NCBI RefSeq assembly: GCF_014199945.1
Contig: NZ_JACHOR010000003.1
Span: 248,001-312,000 of the forward strand
Origin: Brevundimonas variabilis
Lineage (GTDB): Bacteria > Pseudomonadota > Alphaproteobacteria > Caulobacterales > Caulobacteraceae
DNA length: 64,000 nucleotides
Reading direction: 5' to 3'
Under the pieces are notes generated by a model that was given only the letters and a program-made list of their open reading frames with translations, was not told where the DNA came from and searched no databases. Positions 1-10,601 of the stretch are shown here, one piece after another. The position numbers and the translations under genes are program-made. Every line of letters begins with the position of its first letter. Within the stretch, counting starts at the first letter, position 1.

Positions 1-325
1 AGATCACAGCCACAACGGCCGAGGCGATCCGGCCTTCTGCTGCATAGGTGAAGCTGTAGCTGACCGAAAAGGCGAACATGCCTTGGAAAAGCGCGGCCAG
101 ATGCTGCTGCCGGGTCAGCTTCAGCGGTTGCCGGAAGATCAGACAACCCACGAACAGCAGGATCGCAGCCAGTCCAAACCGCCAGACGATCGAGGCCACC
201 GGATCGACCGTGCCGAGCTGGAGGGTGATCGCGAACCAGGTCGTACCCCAGATCATGGCGCAGATGGCCACCCCGCCCAGGGCAAGCAAGCCGGCAGACG
301 GGCGGAAGGGTGTCCTGGCAGTCAA
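1..325 (-). CDS. EamA/DMT-family transporter, N-terminal part (runs off left edge)
   Basis: Read on the minus strand, about 108 codons give alternating hydrophobic helices typical of the first three membrane segments of drug/metabolite transporters: a G-G-V-A-I-C-A-M-I-W-G-T-T-W-F-A helix, then a loop with RFGLAA, then a helix containing FAFSVSYSFTYAAEGRIASA. The W-G-x-x-W-F-A and A-E-x-R-I-A-S-A motifs are typical of EamA proteins. The C-terminal part lies outside the window. No ATG is in frame near the start. A TTG at 325-323 is the best candidate, and an ATG nearby at 335 hits a stop in its own frame. The substrate cannot be inferred. The coq4-like gene lies 96 bp upstream on the same strand. 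Confidence 0.7.
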   Translation of the reverse strand, partial: MTARTPFRPSAGLLALGGVAICAMIWGTTWFAITLQLGTVDPVASIVWRFGLAAILLFVGCLIFRQPLKLTRQQHLAALFQGMFAFSVSYSFTYAAEGRIASAVVAVI

Positions 326-421
326 GGCAGACTCATTTTCGGGCGGGGAGTTCCGGAGGGCTCCCGATGGACCGTTCGTACTGCGACTGCAATCACGTCC
401 CGGCGGGAATCAGCTCGGTGA

Positions 422-1171
422 TCAGCCTGCGCGGAGCTTCAGAGCCATCCGCGTCTCTGCGGGCACAGCGTGGTAGAGACTGGCCGGCCGGATTCCCAGC
501 CGGGCCCGCGCTGTCTCCAGTGGTTCGGCAAACAGAGCTTCATAGTTCAGGCCCGGCAGCCAGCGCGCGGCCCGACCGTTCCGGTACGCCTGCCAGACCG
601 CCCGTCGCGCCGGGATTGCACGGTTCTCACGCTGGATTTCGCGGGCCGCGCCCCAGCCAATGGCAAGGAAACCCAGATTGCCAGTCTGCGCATACGAAAA
701 GGACACCACACAGGCCTCACCAAGGGCGTCGGTCCCATATCCGGTCAGGACGTGCCAGATGTCATGCACGTCGCGAATTCGCCTGGAATACCAGACCACA
801 GGATGCTGGGCGTCGACCGGCGCGCCGATCTTTCGCGCCTCGTCAGCCAGTCCTTCTGCCGTAAAGCCTCGCGCATTCCGGAAGTCACGATAGGTCGCGC
901 CAACCGTCCCGGGCTCGAACTGCGCCAGCCAGGTCGGATCATCCAGATAATGAGCCAGTTCCTCGCGCAGGAACGCCTGCCGTCCGCCCTCCACCGTCCT
1001 CAGCATGCGGTTGTAGCCGCGCCCGATCGAGCGCCCCGACAGGGCACGCATGATCTCGAACACCTGCCGGGTGTCTTCCTTGTCAGCGATCAGCTTGCGG
1101 AACGCCCTGAGTGCCGTCAGTGGCCTGAGGCGCTGGGGTTCCATCCGTTGAAAATCGGCGGTGACGGTCAT
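422..1171 (-). CDS. Coq4-family ubiquinone biosynthesis protein
   Basis: A 249-residue protein of the COQ4 family. It contains the family's metal-site signature H-D-x-x-H followed by a downstream Glu, seen as HDIWHVLTGYG with a Glu 12 residues after the second His, around residues 134-150. In eukaryotes Coq4 organises the ubiquinone biosynthesis complex and is reported to act in C1 oxidative decarboxylation. The bacterial family members are soluble and assumed to act in the same pathway. The full length matches the family. COQ9 and UbiX genes lie within 16 kb, consistent with ubiquinone synthesis but not in one operon. Start chosen at the ATG giving MTVTADFQ. Confidence 0.85.
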   Translation of the reverse strand: MTVTADFQRMEPQRLRPLTALRAFRKLIADKEDTRQVFEIMRALSGRSIGRGYNRMLRTVEGGRQAFLREELAHYLDDPTWLAQFEPGTVGATYRDFRNARGFTAEGLADEARKIGAPVDAQHPVVWYSRRIRDVHDIWHVLTGYGTDALGEACVVSFSYAQTGNLGFLAIGWGAAREIQRENRAIPARRAVWQAYRNGRAARWLPGLNYEALFAEPLETARARLGIRPASLYHAVPAETRMALKLRAG

Positions 1172-1279
1172 CGTTGGCTCCGACGGTTGCTTTGTCCTAA
1201 GCCAAAACCGGGATCAGGTGAACACCGATCATGACGCAGCACATGGCCACGGTTCACGCTCCCAGCTATCGTCGACGAC

Positions 1280-1495
1280 ATGCTGAAGAAACGCTCCGTG
1301 GTCCTTGCCGGTCACGCAACATCCGTCGCTCTCGAGCCAGAGTTCTGGGCGATACTGGATCGGATCGCCGGGGAGCGCGACCTTAGCCATGCCGGTCTGC
1401 TCGTGTGGATCGACCAGACACGGGGACGACGACCGCTGGCGTCAGCCTGCCGGGTCCTTGCTCTGGAGTGGGCTGCAGCGCAACCGAAAGGATAG
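1280..1495 (+). CDS. Ribbon-helix-helix domain protein
   Basis: A 71-residue protein beginning MLKKRSVVLAGHATSVALE, with a phenylalanine-tryptophan helix (PEFWAILDRIAGE) and a second helix that includes HAGLLVWID. This beta-strand plus two-helix layout matches the short RHH_4 family common in Alphaproteobacteria, where the basic N-terminal strand would insert in the DNA major groove as a dimer. It is divergent from the coq4-like gene, with 108 bp between starts. Targets are unknown. A GC-rich region follows to 1561 without another gene. Confidence 0.65.
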   Translation: MLKKRSVVLAGHATSVALEPEFWAILDRIAGERDLSHAGLLVWIDQTRGRRPLASACRVLALEWAAAQPKG

Positions 1496-1561
1496 TCCGA
1501 CCCGCAGGCCGGAGGGTGACGATCAGCAACCCCTCGCGCGGCATCTGATCGTCATGCCTTG

Positions 1562-1849
1562 CTAGCCTGCCGGCGCGGGGCTCGGGAGTTCCGGCATCTT
1601 CGGCGCTTCCGGCAGATCGGGTACAGATGGCGCTGGAACATCAATATTGACGTCCAGATTTGTATCCCCCGCCTCCTGCGTCGGCGCATTGTTGAGGAAC
1701 AGCACGGCCGCAATGATCAGGGCGATCACGACAAGTGCCCCGATGATCAGGCCTGCGCCTCCGCCACTTGATCTTTCCGCAGCGACATTGACCGTCGTCT
1801 GATGCACCTCGGCGGGACGTTCGGGCGGGATCATGTTGGGATCAGTCAT
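1562..1849 (-). CDS. Small membrane-anchored protein with acidic tail (paralogue 1)
   Basis: A 95-residue protein starting MTDPNMIPPERP. Its Ser/Gly-rich segment is followed by one strongly hydrophobic helix (about residues 33-52), then an acidic, proline-rich C-terminal segment with the D-T-N-L-D-V-N-I-D-V motif. The next gene upstream has the same order: Gly-rich stretch, one helix, then D-T-R-D-I-N-V-D-V-D. The two genes are 10 bp apart on the same strand, so they look like a tandem duplication and a transcription unit. The topology is probably N-in with the acidic tail in the periplasm. No family with known function is recognised. A longer upstream ATG (1954) would overlap the neighbour and is rejected. 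Confidence 0.6.
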   Translation of the reverse strand: MTDPNMIPPERPAEVHQTTVNVAAERSSGGGAGLIIGALVVIALIIAAVLFLNNAPTQEAGDTNLDVNIDVPAPSVPDLPEAPKMPELPSPAPAG

Positions 1850-1859
1850 GCCAATATCC

Positions 1860-2051
1860 TCAGTTCGAGCCAGGAACGGCAGGGGCGGACACTTCGGGAA
1901 GATCGACGTCAACATTGATATCGCGCGTGTCGTCGGCCGCACCGCTGCGGCCAAACATGAACCAGGCCAGCACGGCTACGACGACCAGCAGGCCGCCTAC
2001 GATAAAGGCTAAACCGGCGTTCCCGCCGCTACCATTTGTATTTTCAGCCAT
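1860..2051 (-). CDS. Small membrane-anchored protein with acidic tail (paralogue 2)
   Basis: A 63-residue protein starting MAENTNGSGGNAGLAF, with one membrane helix (about residues 14-33) and a short acidic C-terminal tail with the DTRDINVDVDLPE motif. The tail motif and the position of the helix mirror the protein encoded 10 bp downstream. It is first in the two-gene unit, divergent from uvrD. The function is unknown. The shared acidic motif is the only lead and would sit outside the inner membrane if the N terminus is cytoplasmic. Confidence 0.6.
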   Translation of the reverse strand: MAENTNGSGGNAGLAFIVGGLLVVVAVLAWFMFGRSGAADDTRDINVDVDLPEVSAPAVPGSN

Positions 2052-2235
2052 TTGCCGCCCTTCAGGATCCGTGGATCGATAGCGACCAAACGACGCGATC
2101 CGGTCACGGTTCCGTGAGAATGCGTCGCAGAACGTTCAGGATCATGAATGGTGTTCAAGACCGTCACGCTTGGCCTGCTGCCGTGTGCTACATATGTTCT
2201 CCGAATCCGCATGCCGTCCGAGAGCGTCTGTCCCC

Positions 2236-4587
2236 GTGTCTGAACCCCTGCCCGCGCCCCGCATTTCCGACCTCGCGCGCTCGCGCGGCCCGGGCGGCGT
2301 GGACCAGGGCACCCCGGACTATCTGGCGGGTTTGAACCCGGAGCAGCGCGAGGCCGTGGAGACCACCGAGGGTCCCGTTCTCGTTCTTGCCGGCGCGGGG
2401 ACGGGCAAGACACGCGTCCTCACGACCCGTCTGGCGCACATTCTGGCCACCGGTCGGGCGCGTCCGTGGGAACTGCTGGTGGTCACCTTCACCAACAAGG
2501 CCGCCCGCGAAATGCGCGAGCGCATAACGGCCCTGATCGGGCCCTCGGCGGAGGGCCTGCGCTGGCTGGGCACATTTCACTCGGTCGCCGCACAGATCCT
2601 GAGACGCCACGCCGAACTGGTCGGCCTGAAATCCAGCTTCACGATTCTGGACACCGACGATCAGGAACGGCTGCTCAAGCAGTTGCTGGAGGCAGCCAAC
2701 ATTGACACCAAACGCTGGACGCCCAAGTCCCTTTCCGGCCTGATCGACCACTGGAAGAACCGTGGCTGGACGCCGGAAAAACTGCCGCCGTCAGAGGATT
2801 TCGCCAACGGAAAGGGTCACGCCCTTTACGCTGCCTATCAGGCAAGGCTGGCGACCCTCAACGCCTGCGACTTCGGCGACCTTCTGCTTCACAACCTGAC
2901 GATCCTGTCGAAACACGCCGATCTCGCCGAGGAGTATCGTCGGCGGTTCCGATACATCCTGGTCGACGAATACCAGGACACCAACGTCGCCCAGTATCTC
3001 TGGCTCCGGCTGTTGTCGTCCTCGACCGGAAATGTCTGCTGCGTCGGCGATGACGACCAGTCGATCTATGGCTGGCGGGGGGCCGAGGTCGACAACATCC
3101 TGCGCTTTGAAAAGGACTTTCCAGGCGCAAGGATCGTCAAGCTGGAGCGCAACTACCGTTCCACCAGCCACATCCTCGGCGCGGCCTCGGCCCTGATCTC
3201 CGCCAACAAGGATCGACTGGGCAAGACCCTGTGGACCGAGGACCAGAGCGGCGACAAGGTCCGTGTCCGCGGTGTCTGGGACGGTGAAGCAGAGAGTCGT
3301 CTGATCGCGGACGAGATCGAGACTGCCCGCCGTCCACACGCAGGCGAACCCGGCCTGAAATACAAGGACATGGCGGTCCTTGTTCGCGCATCCTTCCAGA
3401 TGCGGGCCTTCGAGGAGCGGTTCGTTCTGCTGGCTATTCCCTATGTCGTCATCGGTGGGCCGCGCTTTTTCGAGCGCGCCGAAATCCGCGATGCCCATGC
3501 CTATCTGCGGCTGATCCAGTCCGAGGATGACGATCTGGCCTTCGAGCGTATCGTCAATGTCCCCAAGCGGGGCATCGGCGAGACCAGCGTCCAGAAGATT
3601 CTGCAGATCGCGCGGCACAATGGTGTTTCGGCCATGACTGCCGTTCGCGACCTGATCACCTCGGACGAACTTCAGGCCCGCACACGCACCGCCCTGTCGA
3701 CCTTCGTGCGCGATTTCGATCGCTGGCGCGCTCTAGCGGCCGACACCCGCCACTGGTCCCTGACCGAGATCGTGCTGGAGGAGAGCGGCTATACCGACAT
3801 GCAGAAGGCCGACCGCACCACCGGCCAGACCCGCCTCGATAACCTCAAGGAACTGGTGCAGGCGATGCAGTCGTTCGAGACGCTGGGGGCCTATCTCGAG
3901 CACGTCTCTCTGGTCATGGACCTCGATCGCGGGGCTGGCGACGATGCCGTCCAGATCATGACGCTGCACGGGGCCAAGGGACTGGAGTTCCCGCTGGTCT
4001 TCCTGCCGGGCTGGGAGGAAGGCGTCTTCCCGTCACAGCGCAGCATCGACGAGAAAGGCGAAAAGGGCCTCGAGGAGGAACGCCGCCTGGCCTATGTCGG
4101 CGTGACACGAGCCAAGCAGGACGCGCGTATTTCCTTTGCCGCCAACCGCCTCGTCTATGGCCGATGGACCAGTCAGCTTCCCAGTCGTTTTGTCGACGAA
4201 CTGCCCATGGCCCACGTCGAGGCCGAGAGCGACACCGGCTATTACGGAGCCTCGGCGGGCATGAAGGAAGCCAAGTCCCGCTGGGACGACACCCCGGTGT
4301 TCGGCAGCGGCTATTCCTCACCGGGCTGGCAACGGGCCCAGGCCTATACCGCAAAGCAGAGCCCGACCGATCGTCCCGCCCGCAAGGCCCTGATCGAAGG
4401 CGAAGGCCGCCTGATCGCCACGGCCGACCCCAAGGCGGGCGGCAATTGGGCCAGGGGCGAGCGCGTGTTCCACCAGAAATTCGGCTACGGCAACGTCCGC
4501 GTCATCGAGGGCAACAAGCTGCTGATCGAATTCGAGAAGGCCGGCGAGAAGCGGGTGATCGACACCTTCGTCGAGAAGGTCACGTAA
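2236..4587 (+). CDS. uvrD: ATP-dependent DNA helicase UvrD/PcrA
   Basis: Superfamily 1A 3'-5' DNA helicase for nucleotide excision and mismatch repair. With the GTG start it has 783 residues. Visible motifs are the Q motif region (LNPEQREAV), Walker A AGAGTGKT (about 52-59), motif Ia VTFTNKAAREM, Walker B DEYQDTN (about 244), motif III GDDDQSIYGWRGA, motif IV with NYRST, motif V TLHGAKGLEFPLVFLPGWEEGVFP and motif VI EEERRLAYVGVTRAK. The C-terminal end (KFGYGNVRVIEG) is the PcrA/UvrD Tudor-like RNA polymerase interaction region. The GTG at 2236 leads straight into the family-like LPAPRISDLARSRG. In-frame ATGs at 2170 and 2194 would add a non-conserved tail. No clear SOS box was found upstream. 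Confidence 0.95.
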   Translation: MSEPLPAPRISDLARSRGPGGVDQGTPDYLAGLNPEQREAVETTEGPVLVLAGAGTGKTRVLTTRLAHILATGRARPWELLVVTFTNKAAREMRERITALIGPSAEGLRWLGTFHSVAAQILRRHAELVGLKSSFTILDTDDQERLLKQLLEAANIDTKRWTPKSLSGLIDHWKNRGWTPEKLPPSEDFANGKGHALYAAYQARLATLNACDFGDLLLHNLTILSKHADLAEEYRRRFRYILVDEYQDTNVAQYLWLRLLSSSTGNVCCVGDDDQSIYGWRGAEVDNILRFEKDFPGARIVKLERNYRSTSHILGAASALISANKDRLGKTLWTEDQSGDKVRVRGVWDGEAESRLIADEIETARRPHAGEPGLKYKDMAVLVRASFQMRAFEERFVLLAIPYVVIGGPRFFERAEIRDAHAYLRLIQSEDDDLAFERIVNVPKRGIGETSVQKILQIARHNGVSAMTAVRDLITSDELQARTRTALSTFVRDFDRWRALAADTRHWSLTEIVLEESGYTDMQKADRTTGQTRLDNLKELVQAMQSFETLGAYLEHVSLVMDLDRGAGDDAVQIMTLHGAKGLEFPLVFLPGWEEGVFPSQRSIDEKGEKGLEEERRLAYVGVTRAKQDARISFAANRLVYGRWTSQLPSRFVDELPMAHVEAESDTGYYGASAGMKEAKSRWDDTPVFGSGYSSPGWQRAQAYTAKQSPTDRPARKALIEGEGRLIATADPKAGGNWARGERVFHQKFGYGNVRVIEGNKLLIEFEKAGEKRVIDTFVEKVT

Positions 4588-5972
4588 CCGAGGACCATCG
4601 GCCCATCGAACCCTTCGTTAAGCACGATACGTCACCCTGCGCATCGTGACCCGCGCCCGCCCCGACCCCGACTTCAGCGAGCCCGCTCCGCCCCTGTGGG
4701 AACAGGTCGCGGCCCTGATCGTCCTGGTGATGCTGACCCAGGCGCTGATCGGACCCATCTTCGCACCCACCCAGGAAGAGACGCCGATCCTCCGCCTGGT
4801 CTGGTTGCCCATCTATGCCATCATCGCAGGCCTGTGCGTCTGGCGCTGGGAACGACTGGTGCGGGTCTGGCCGGCCGTCCTGATGCTGTTCCTGATGGTC
4901 CTGCATGCCTTTGCTTCGAAATACTGGTCCATCGATCCGGGCGTGACGCAGCGAAGGGTGATCGCCCTGGCCATCACCGGGGCCTTTTCGATCTATCTGG
5001 GAGCTGCGTTCCGGGGAGCCCACTTGCCGCGGCTGCTCATGATCGGCGGGCTGCTGATGGGGATCGGAAGCCTGGTCATGGTGTTCGCCTTCCCCGCAAT
5101 CGGGGTTCACCAGGCCGAGAATTTCGGGCTCTGGCGAGGCATCTGGTACGAGAAGAACCAGATGGGCATCGTCATGGTGGCGACCGGCACGGCGGCGGCT
5201 GCCGTGCTGGCGGCAAAGGATCGTCTTGACCCTGTCGCCCTGGTCACGATTGCCCTGTGCACAGGTCTCATGCTGATGACCCAGTCCAAGACCTCGCTGC
5301 TGTGCATGGTCATAGGACTCGGCGGCATCGGTGCGCTCTGGGCGATGCGCAAGGGCGGCGCGGCCTTTGCCATCGTCTGTATCTGGGTCGGCGTGATCCT
5401 GATGGCGACGGCAAGCTATCTGTTCATCACCAATCGCGAGCTCGTGCTGCAGGCATTGGGCAAGGACCCGACCCTGACCGGCCGGACTGACATCTGGGCG
5501 GCCCTGATGCGCATGGTCGATCAGCAACCCTGGACCGGGTTTGGCTACAGCGCCTTCTGGGGACGGGACTCGATCCCGGCCCTGATGATCCGTCAGGAGA
5601 CGCAATGGGCGGTGCCGAGTGCGCACAATGGCTGGATCGACCTGCTGGTCCAGCTGGGTTGGCCAGGAGCCCTTCTTGTGGGCGGGGTCATCGCGATCGC
5701 AGCGATCGGCACTGTGTTTCGTATTCCTGTCGCTGGCGCCCGCGAAGGCTATTTCAGCATCGCCTATCTAGTGCTCTTCGTGCTGCTGTCGCTGTCGGAG
5801 AGCGTGCTATTGAATCAGTCCAACCTGCCGTGGACGCTTCTGCTGGCGATCCTCGCGAGGGCACTGGCTCCGGAGCCGGAGCCGATCCGCACCCCGCAGC
5901 TTTATCGGCATCTTGCCGGTCGGACGAGACAGGCCTACCAACCCGGCTCCCGAATCGCCGCACAGTACGCCC

Positions 5973-8045
<2,073 letters not shown>

Positions 8046-8097
8046 CGGAACCGGATCGGCCCTGGCCGCGCTTCCGGCGTCCTACCGGAAGGCAAAC

Positions 8098-8691
8098 ATG
8101 TCCCAGACCGCCCTGATCCCGATCGAACTGTCCCCGCTCGAGGCGCGGGATTTCGATGCACCGCGCGTCTGCCTGACTGGCGAGGTCGACTACGCCATGT
8201 ATGACAAGTTTCGCGCCCAATGCGCTGCGGCACCGTGCGATGGGCTGATGGTCATCGAACTGTCGACCCTTGGCGGCGATCCGGAAGTCGCCCGGATGAT
8301 GGGCGAGGACATCCGCTATCAGAGCGAGCTGCACCCCGAACGTCGGATCGTCTTCCTTGGGAAGGCCGCCATTTATTCGGCTGGCGCAACCTTCATGAGC
8401 TTTTTTGCAAGGCCCAACCGCTATCTGACCCGGGGTACGCGGCTGATGATCCATGAGCGCAAGATGGACAAGACGCTGCAGATCGTCGGGCCGTTGACCA
8501 CCTGCATCGCCTCCGTTCGCGCCATGCTGCACGAACTGGAACACTCGATCATCATCCAGAACGAAGGCTTCGAGAACCTCATCAATGGTTCTGATGTGAC
8601 GATGGACGAAGTCCTGCGGCTCGCGCCATCGAACTGGTATCTGGAAGCGCAGGAAGCCCAGGCACGGGGGCTGATCGAAGGCGTGATCTGA
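8098..8691 (+). CDS. ClpP-like serine peptidase family protein with altered triad
   Basis: A 197-residue ClpP/crotonase-fold protein. The nucleophile region is AIYSAGATFMSFF (Ser94) and the histidine motif is LMIHE (His119), matching the ClpP order. Counting back from the terminal GLIEGVI, the position of the ClpP catalytic Asp is Asn in SNWYLEAQEAQARGLI, so activity may be reduced or use another arrangement. It has no signal peptide. It is 53 bp after parE and convergent with rcdA, whose product is a ClpXP adaptor in Caulobacter. It is shorter and more divergent than the housekeeping ClpP, so it is not that gene. Its role is unknown. Confidence 0.75.
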   Translation: MSQTALIPIELSPLEARDFDAPRVCLTGEVDYAMYDKFRAQCAAAPCDGLMVIELSTLGGDPEVARMMGEDIRYQSELHPERRIVFLGKAAIYSAGATFMSFFARPNRYLTRGTRLMIHERKMDKTLQIVGPLTTCIASVRAMLHELEHSIIIQNEGFENLINGSDVTMDEVLRLAPSNWYLEAQEAQARGLIEGVI

Positions 8692-8706
8692 TCCCAGGAG
8701 AGGCAG

Positions 8707-9213
8707 CTAGAGGCGGAAGGCCGCCTCAAGCAGGCCCATCTGGCTCAGCACCGGATTGACCTCGGGTTCGTCGGGCGCGTCCAGATACATGCGGCGGTCC
8801 AGATAGAGCACCCGGTCGAACAGCTTCTCGGCCCGTACGGTATATTCCACGAGGGCGATGGGCAGTTCGGGGTGGCTGGGTTGGGCGTCCAGTGGCCGCT
8901 CTGACAGGCGGTAGCGGGCATCGGCCGCAGCCTCGGGGGTCATGTCGCCTTCCCGGACAGCGCGCTGAACCAGCAACCAGGAAGCGACCTGCATCAGGCG
9001 CGTGGTAAGCTGCATGCTGTCGGCCGCGTAGGCAAGGGCCGCCGCTCTCGACAGCAGACGCGACTCGCGACGCCCATCGCCATCCAGATAGGCGGCCGTT
9101 TCCTCTACCAGATCCATGCCGTCCTGAAACGTACGCTCCAGCAGGGCCGATCGTGCAAAATCTCGGATCTCGCGAGCGCGGGCAGTCTCGGGCGGGGTCA
9201 ACGCGTCAGTCAT
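8707..9213 (-). CDS. rcdA: RcdA (DUF1465), regulator of CtrA degradation
   Basis: A 168-residue helical protein of the DUF1465 family, whose Caulobacter member RcdA links the CpdR-primed ClpXP protease to substrates such as CtrA during the cell cycle. The recognisable stretch runs from MTDALTPPETARAREIRDF through the helical core (ADSMQLTTRLMQVASWLLVQRAV) to YLDRRMYL. The family's three-helix bundle and disordered C-terminal tail fit the length. The ATG at 9213 is chosen because MTDALTPP is a natural family N terminus. MAMKDF at 9231 is an alternative. Confidence 0.85.
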   Translation of the reverse strand: MTDALTPPETARAREIRDFARSALLERTFQDGMDLVEETAAYLDGDGRRESRLLSRAAALAYAADSMQLTTRLMQVASWLLVQRAVREGDMTPEAAADARYRLSERPLDAQPSHPELPIALVEYTVRAEKLFDRVLYLDRRMYLDAPDEPEVNPVLSQMGLLEAAFRL

Positions 9214-9337
9214 GAAGTCCTTCATAGCCATGATTGGCTCGCTCGCCCATATCGTCCGGGCCAAAGCGTACCCGGACCGGATGGTCTGCAACGCCCGTGC
9301 CATGTCCCTGACAGGCGAAAAGACGTGTGCGGATCGT

Positions 9338-9544
9338 CTATTGTCCGAAATTGAACAGGGCGTCGGCCGCAGATTTCTTGGCCGACTTGGCCGCGATCGC
9401 GGCCCGGTCTCGCGCGATCTCGGCCTCGAGCGCCGCAATCCGCTCCGTCAGCTCTTCGACCGAATAAAGATCAAGATCTTCACGGCCAAGCGCCGCCAGG
9501 GCCGCCCCGCGCTGGGGACGCGGGTCCAGATCATCGAATGTCAT
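9338..9544 (-). CDS. DUF1192 family small coiled-coil protein
   Basis: A small protein (68 residues) starting MTFDDLDPRPQRG, with a heptad-like helix that includes SVEELTERIAALEAEIARD and ending ADALFNFGQ. This matches the DUF1192 family, which is restricted to Alphaproteobacteria and of unknown function. Two adjacent ATGs (9547 and 9544) are both possible. It is divergent from the quinone oxidoreductase gene, with 79 bp between the starts. Confidence 0.75.
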   Translation of the reverse strand: MTFDDLDPRPQRGAALAALGREDLDLYSVEELTERIAALEAEIARDRAAIAAKSAKKSAADALFNFGQ

Positions 9545-9623
9545 CATCGCCTCCGTCGTGGCCAGAGCCAGTCTCAATCCCTATCTCAACGCTTCGAAAG
9601 TCCAATTTGCAAGAAAGCCCGAC

Positions 9624-10601
9624 ATGCGTGTGATCGAGATCTCCGGAGGCTCCGGACCGGCGGAGGCGCTGATTGCAGGACAACGGCCGGATCCAGTGGC
9701 CGATCCGGGACAAGTGCGGGTCCGTGTTCGTGCGGCGGGCGTCAATCGTCCCGATATCTTCCAGCGTCTGGGCCGTTACCCGGCGCCTCCGGGGGCCTCT
9801 GACATTCTGGGGCTGGAGATTGCCGGGGAAATCGATCAGGTCGGAGCGGATGTCACGGACTGGAAGGTCGGAGACCGCGTCTGCGCCCTGCTGGGTGGCG
9901 GAGGGTATGCCGCGTTCGCGGTGGTGGACGCGCGGCACGTATTGGCGATCCCGAACGGGGTCGATTTTGTTCAGGCGGCCGCACTGCCCGAAACGGTCTT
10001 CACAGTCTTCACCAATGTGTTCGAGGCGGGGGCCTTGAAGGCCGGAGAAACCCTGCTGATCCATGGCGCCACCAGCGGCATAGGCGTGACCGCCATCCAG
10101 ATGGCCAAGGCAGCCGGTGCCCGGGTCATCGCCACCTCGAGAGGACCGGAGAAGACGGCAGCGGCGAAGGCACTGGGCGCCGACATCAGTCTGGATGCCC
10201 GATCCGACGATTTCGCCACCCGGATCGCCGAAGCCGGCGGCGTGGATGTGATCCTGGACATGGTCGCGTCGGACTATGCGGCCCTGAACCTGGAGGCTTT
10301 GAAACCCTTTGGCCGGTGGGTCGTGATCGCGACGCTGTCGGGGTCGAAGGCGGAAATCGATCTGGCCAAGGTCATGATGAAGCGGATCACCCTGACCGGT
10401 TCGACCCTGAGAGGTCGATCAGCCGATGAAAAGGCCCGGCTGACCCGGGCGGTTCGGGACACCGTCTGGCCCTGGGTCACCGCCGGTCTGGTCCGCCCAC
10501 CGGTCGAGGCGACCTTTCCGCTCGAACAGGCCGCTCTCGCCCACCTCCGGCTGGAAGCAGGCGAGCACATTGGCAAGATCGTGCTGACGCTGGATCAGTA
10601 G
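9624..10601 (+). CDS. NAD(P)H quinone oxidoreductase (zinc-independent MDR, PIG3 type)
   Basis: A 325-residue medium-chain dehydrogenase/reductase. The N-terminal GroES-like domain has AAGVNRPDIFQRLGRYPAPPGASDILGLEIAGEI, characteristic of the TP53I3/PIG3 quinone reductase group. The cofactor domain has HGATSGIGVTAIQMAKAAGARV. The zinc-binding cysteines of alcohol dehydrogenases are absent. The reaction is probably NAD(P)H-dependent reduction of quinones or other electrophiles. The ATG at 9624 gives MRVIEISGG, the normal family N terminus. Its 3' end overlaps the convergent secreted-protein gene by 7 bp. Confidence 0.85.
   Translation: MRVIEISGGSGPAEALIAGQRPDPVADPGQVRVRVRAAGVNRPDIFQRLGRYPAPPGASDILGLEIAGEIDQVGADVTDWKVGDRVCALLGGGGYAAFAVVDARHVLAIPNGVDFVQAAALPETVFTVFTNVFEAGALKAGETLLIHGATSGIGVTAIQMAKAAGARVIATSRGPEKTAAAKALGADISLDARSDDFATRIAEAGGVDVILDMVASDYAALNLEALKPFGRWVVIATLSGSKAEIDLAKVMMKRITLTGSTLRGRSADEKARLTRAVRDTVWPWVTAGLVRPPVEATFPLEQAALAHLRLEAGEHIGKIVLTLDQ

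Noticed and set aside
2052-2235. SOS box upstream of uvrD
   Set aside because: Several GTTC and GAAC words occur but none with 7-nt spacing. The closest has 8 nt and one mismatch.
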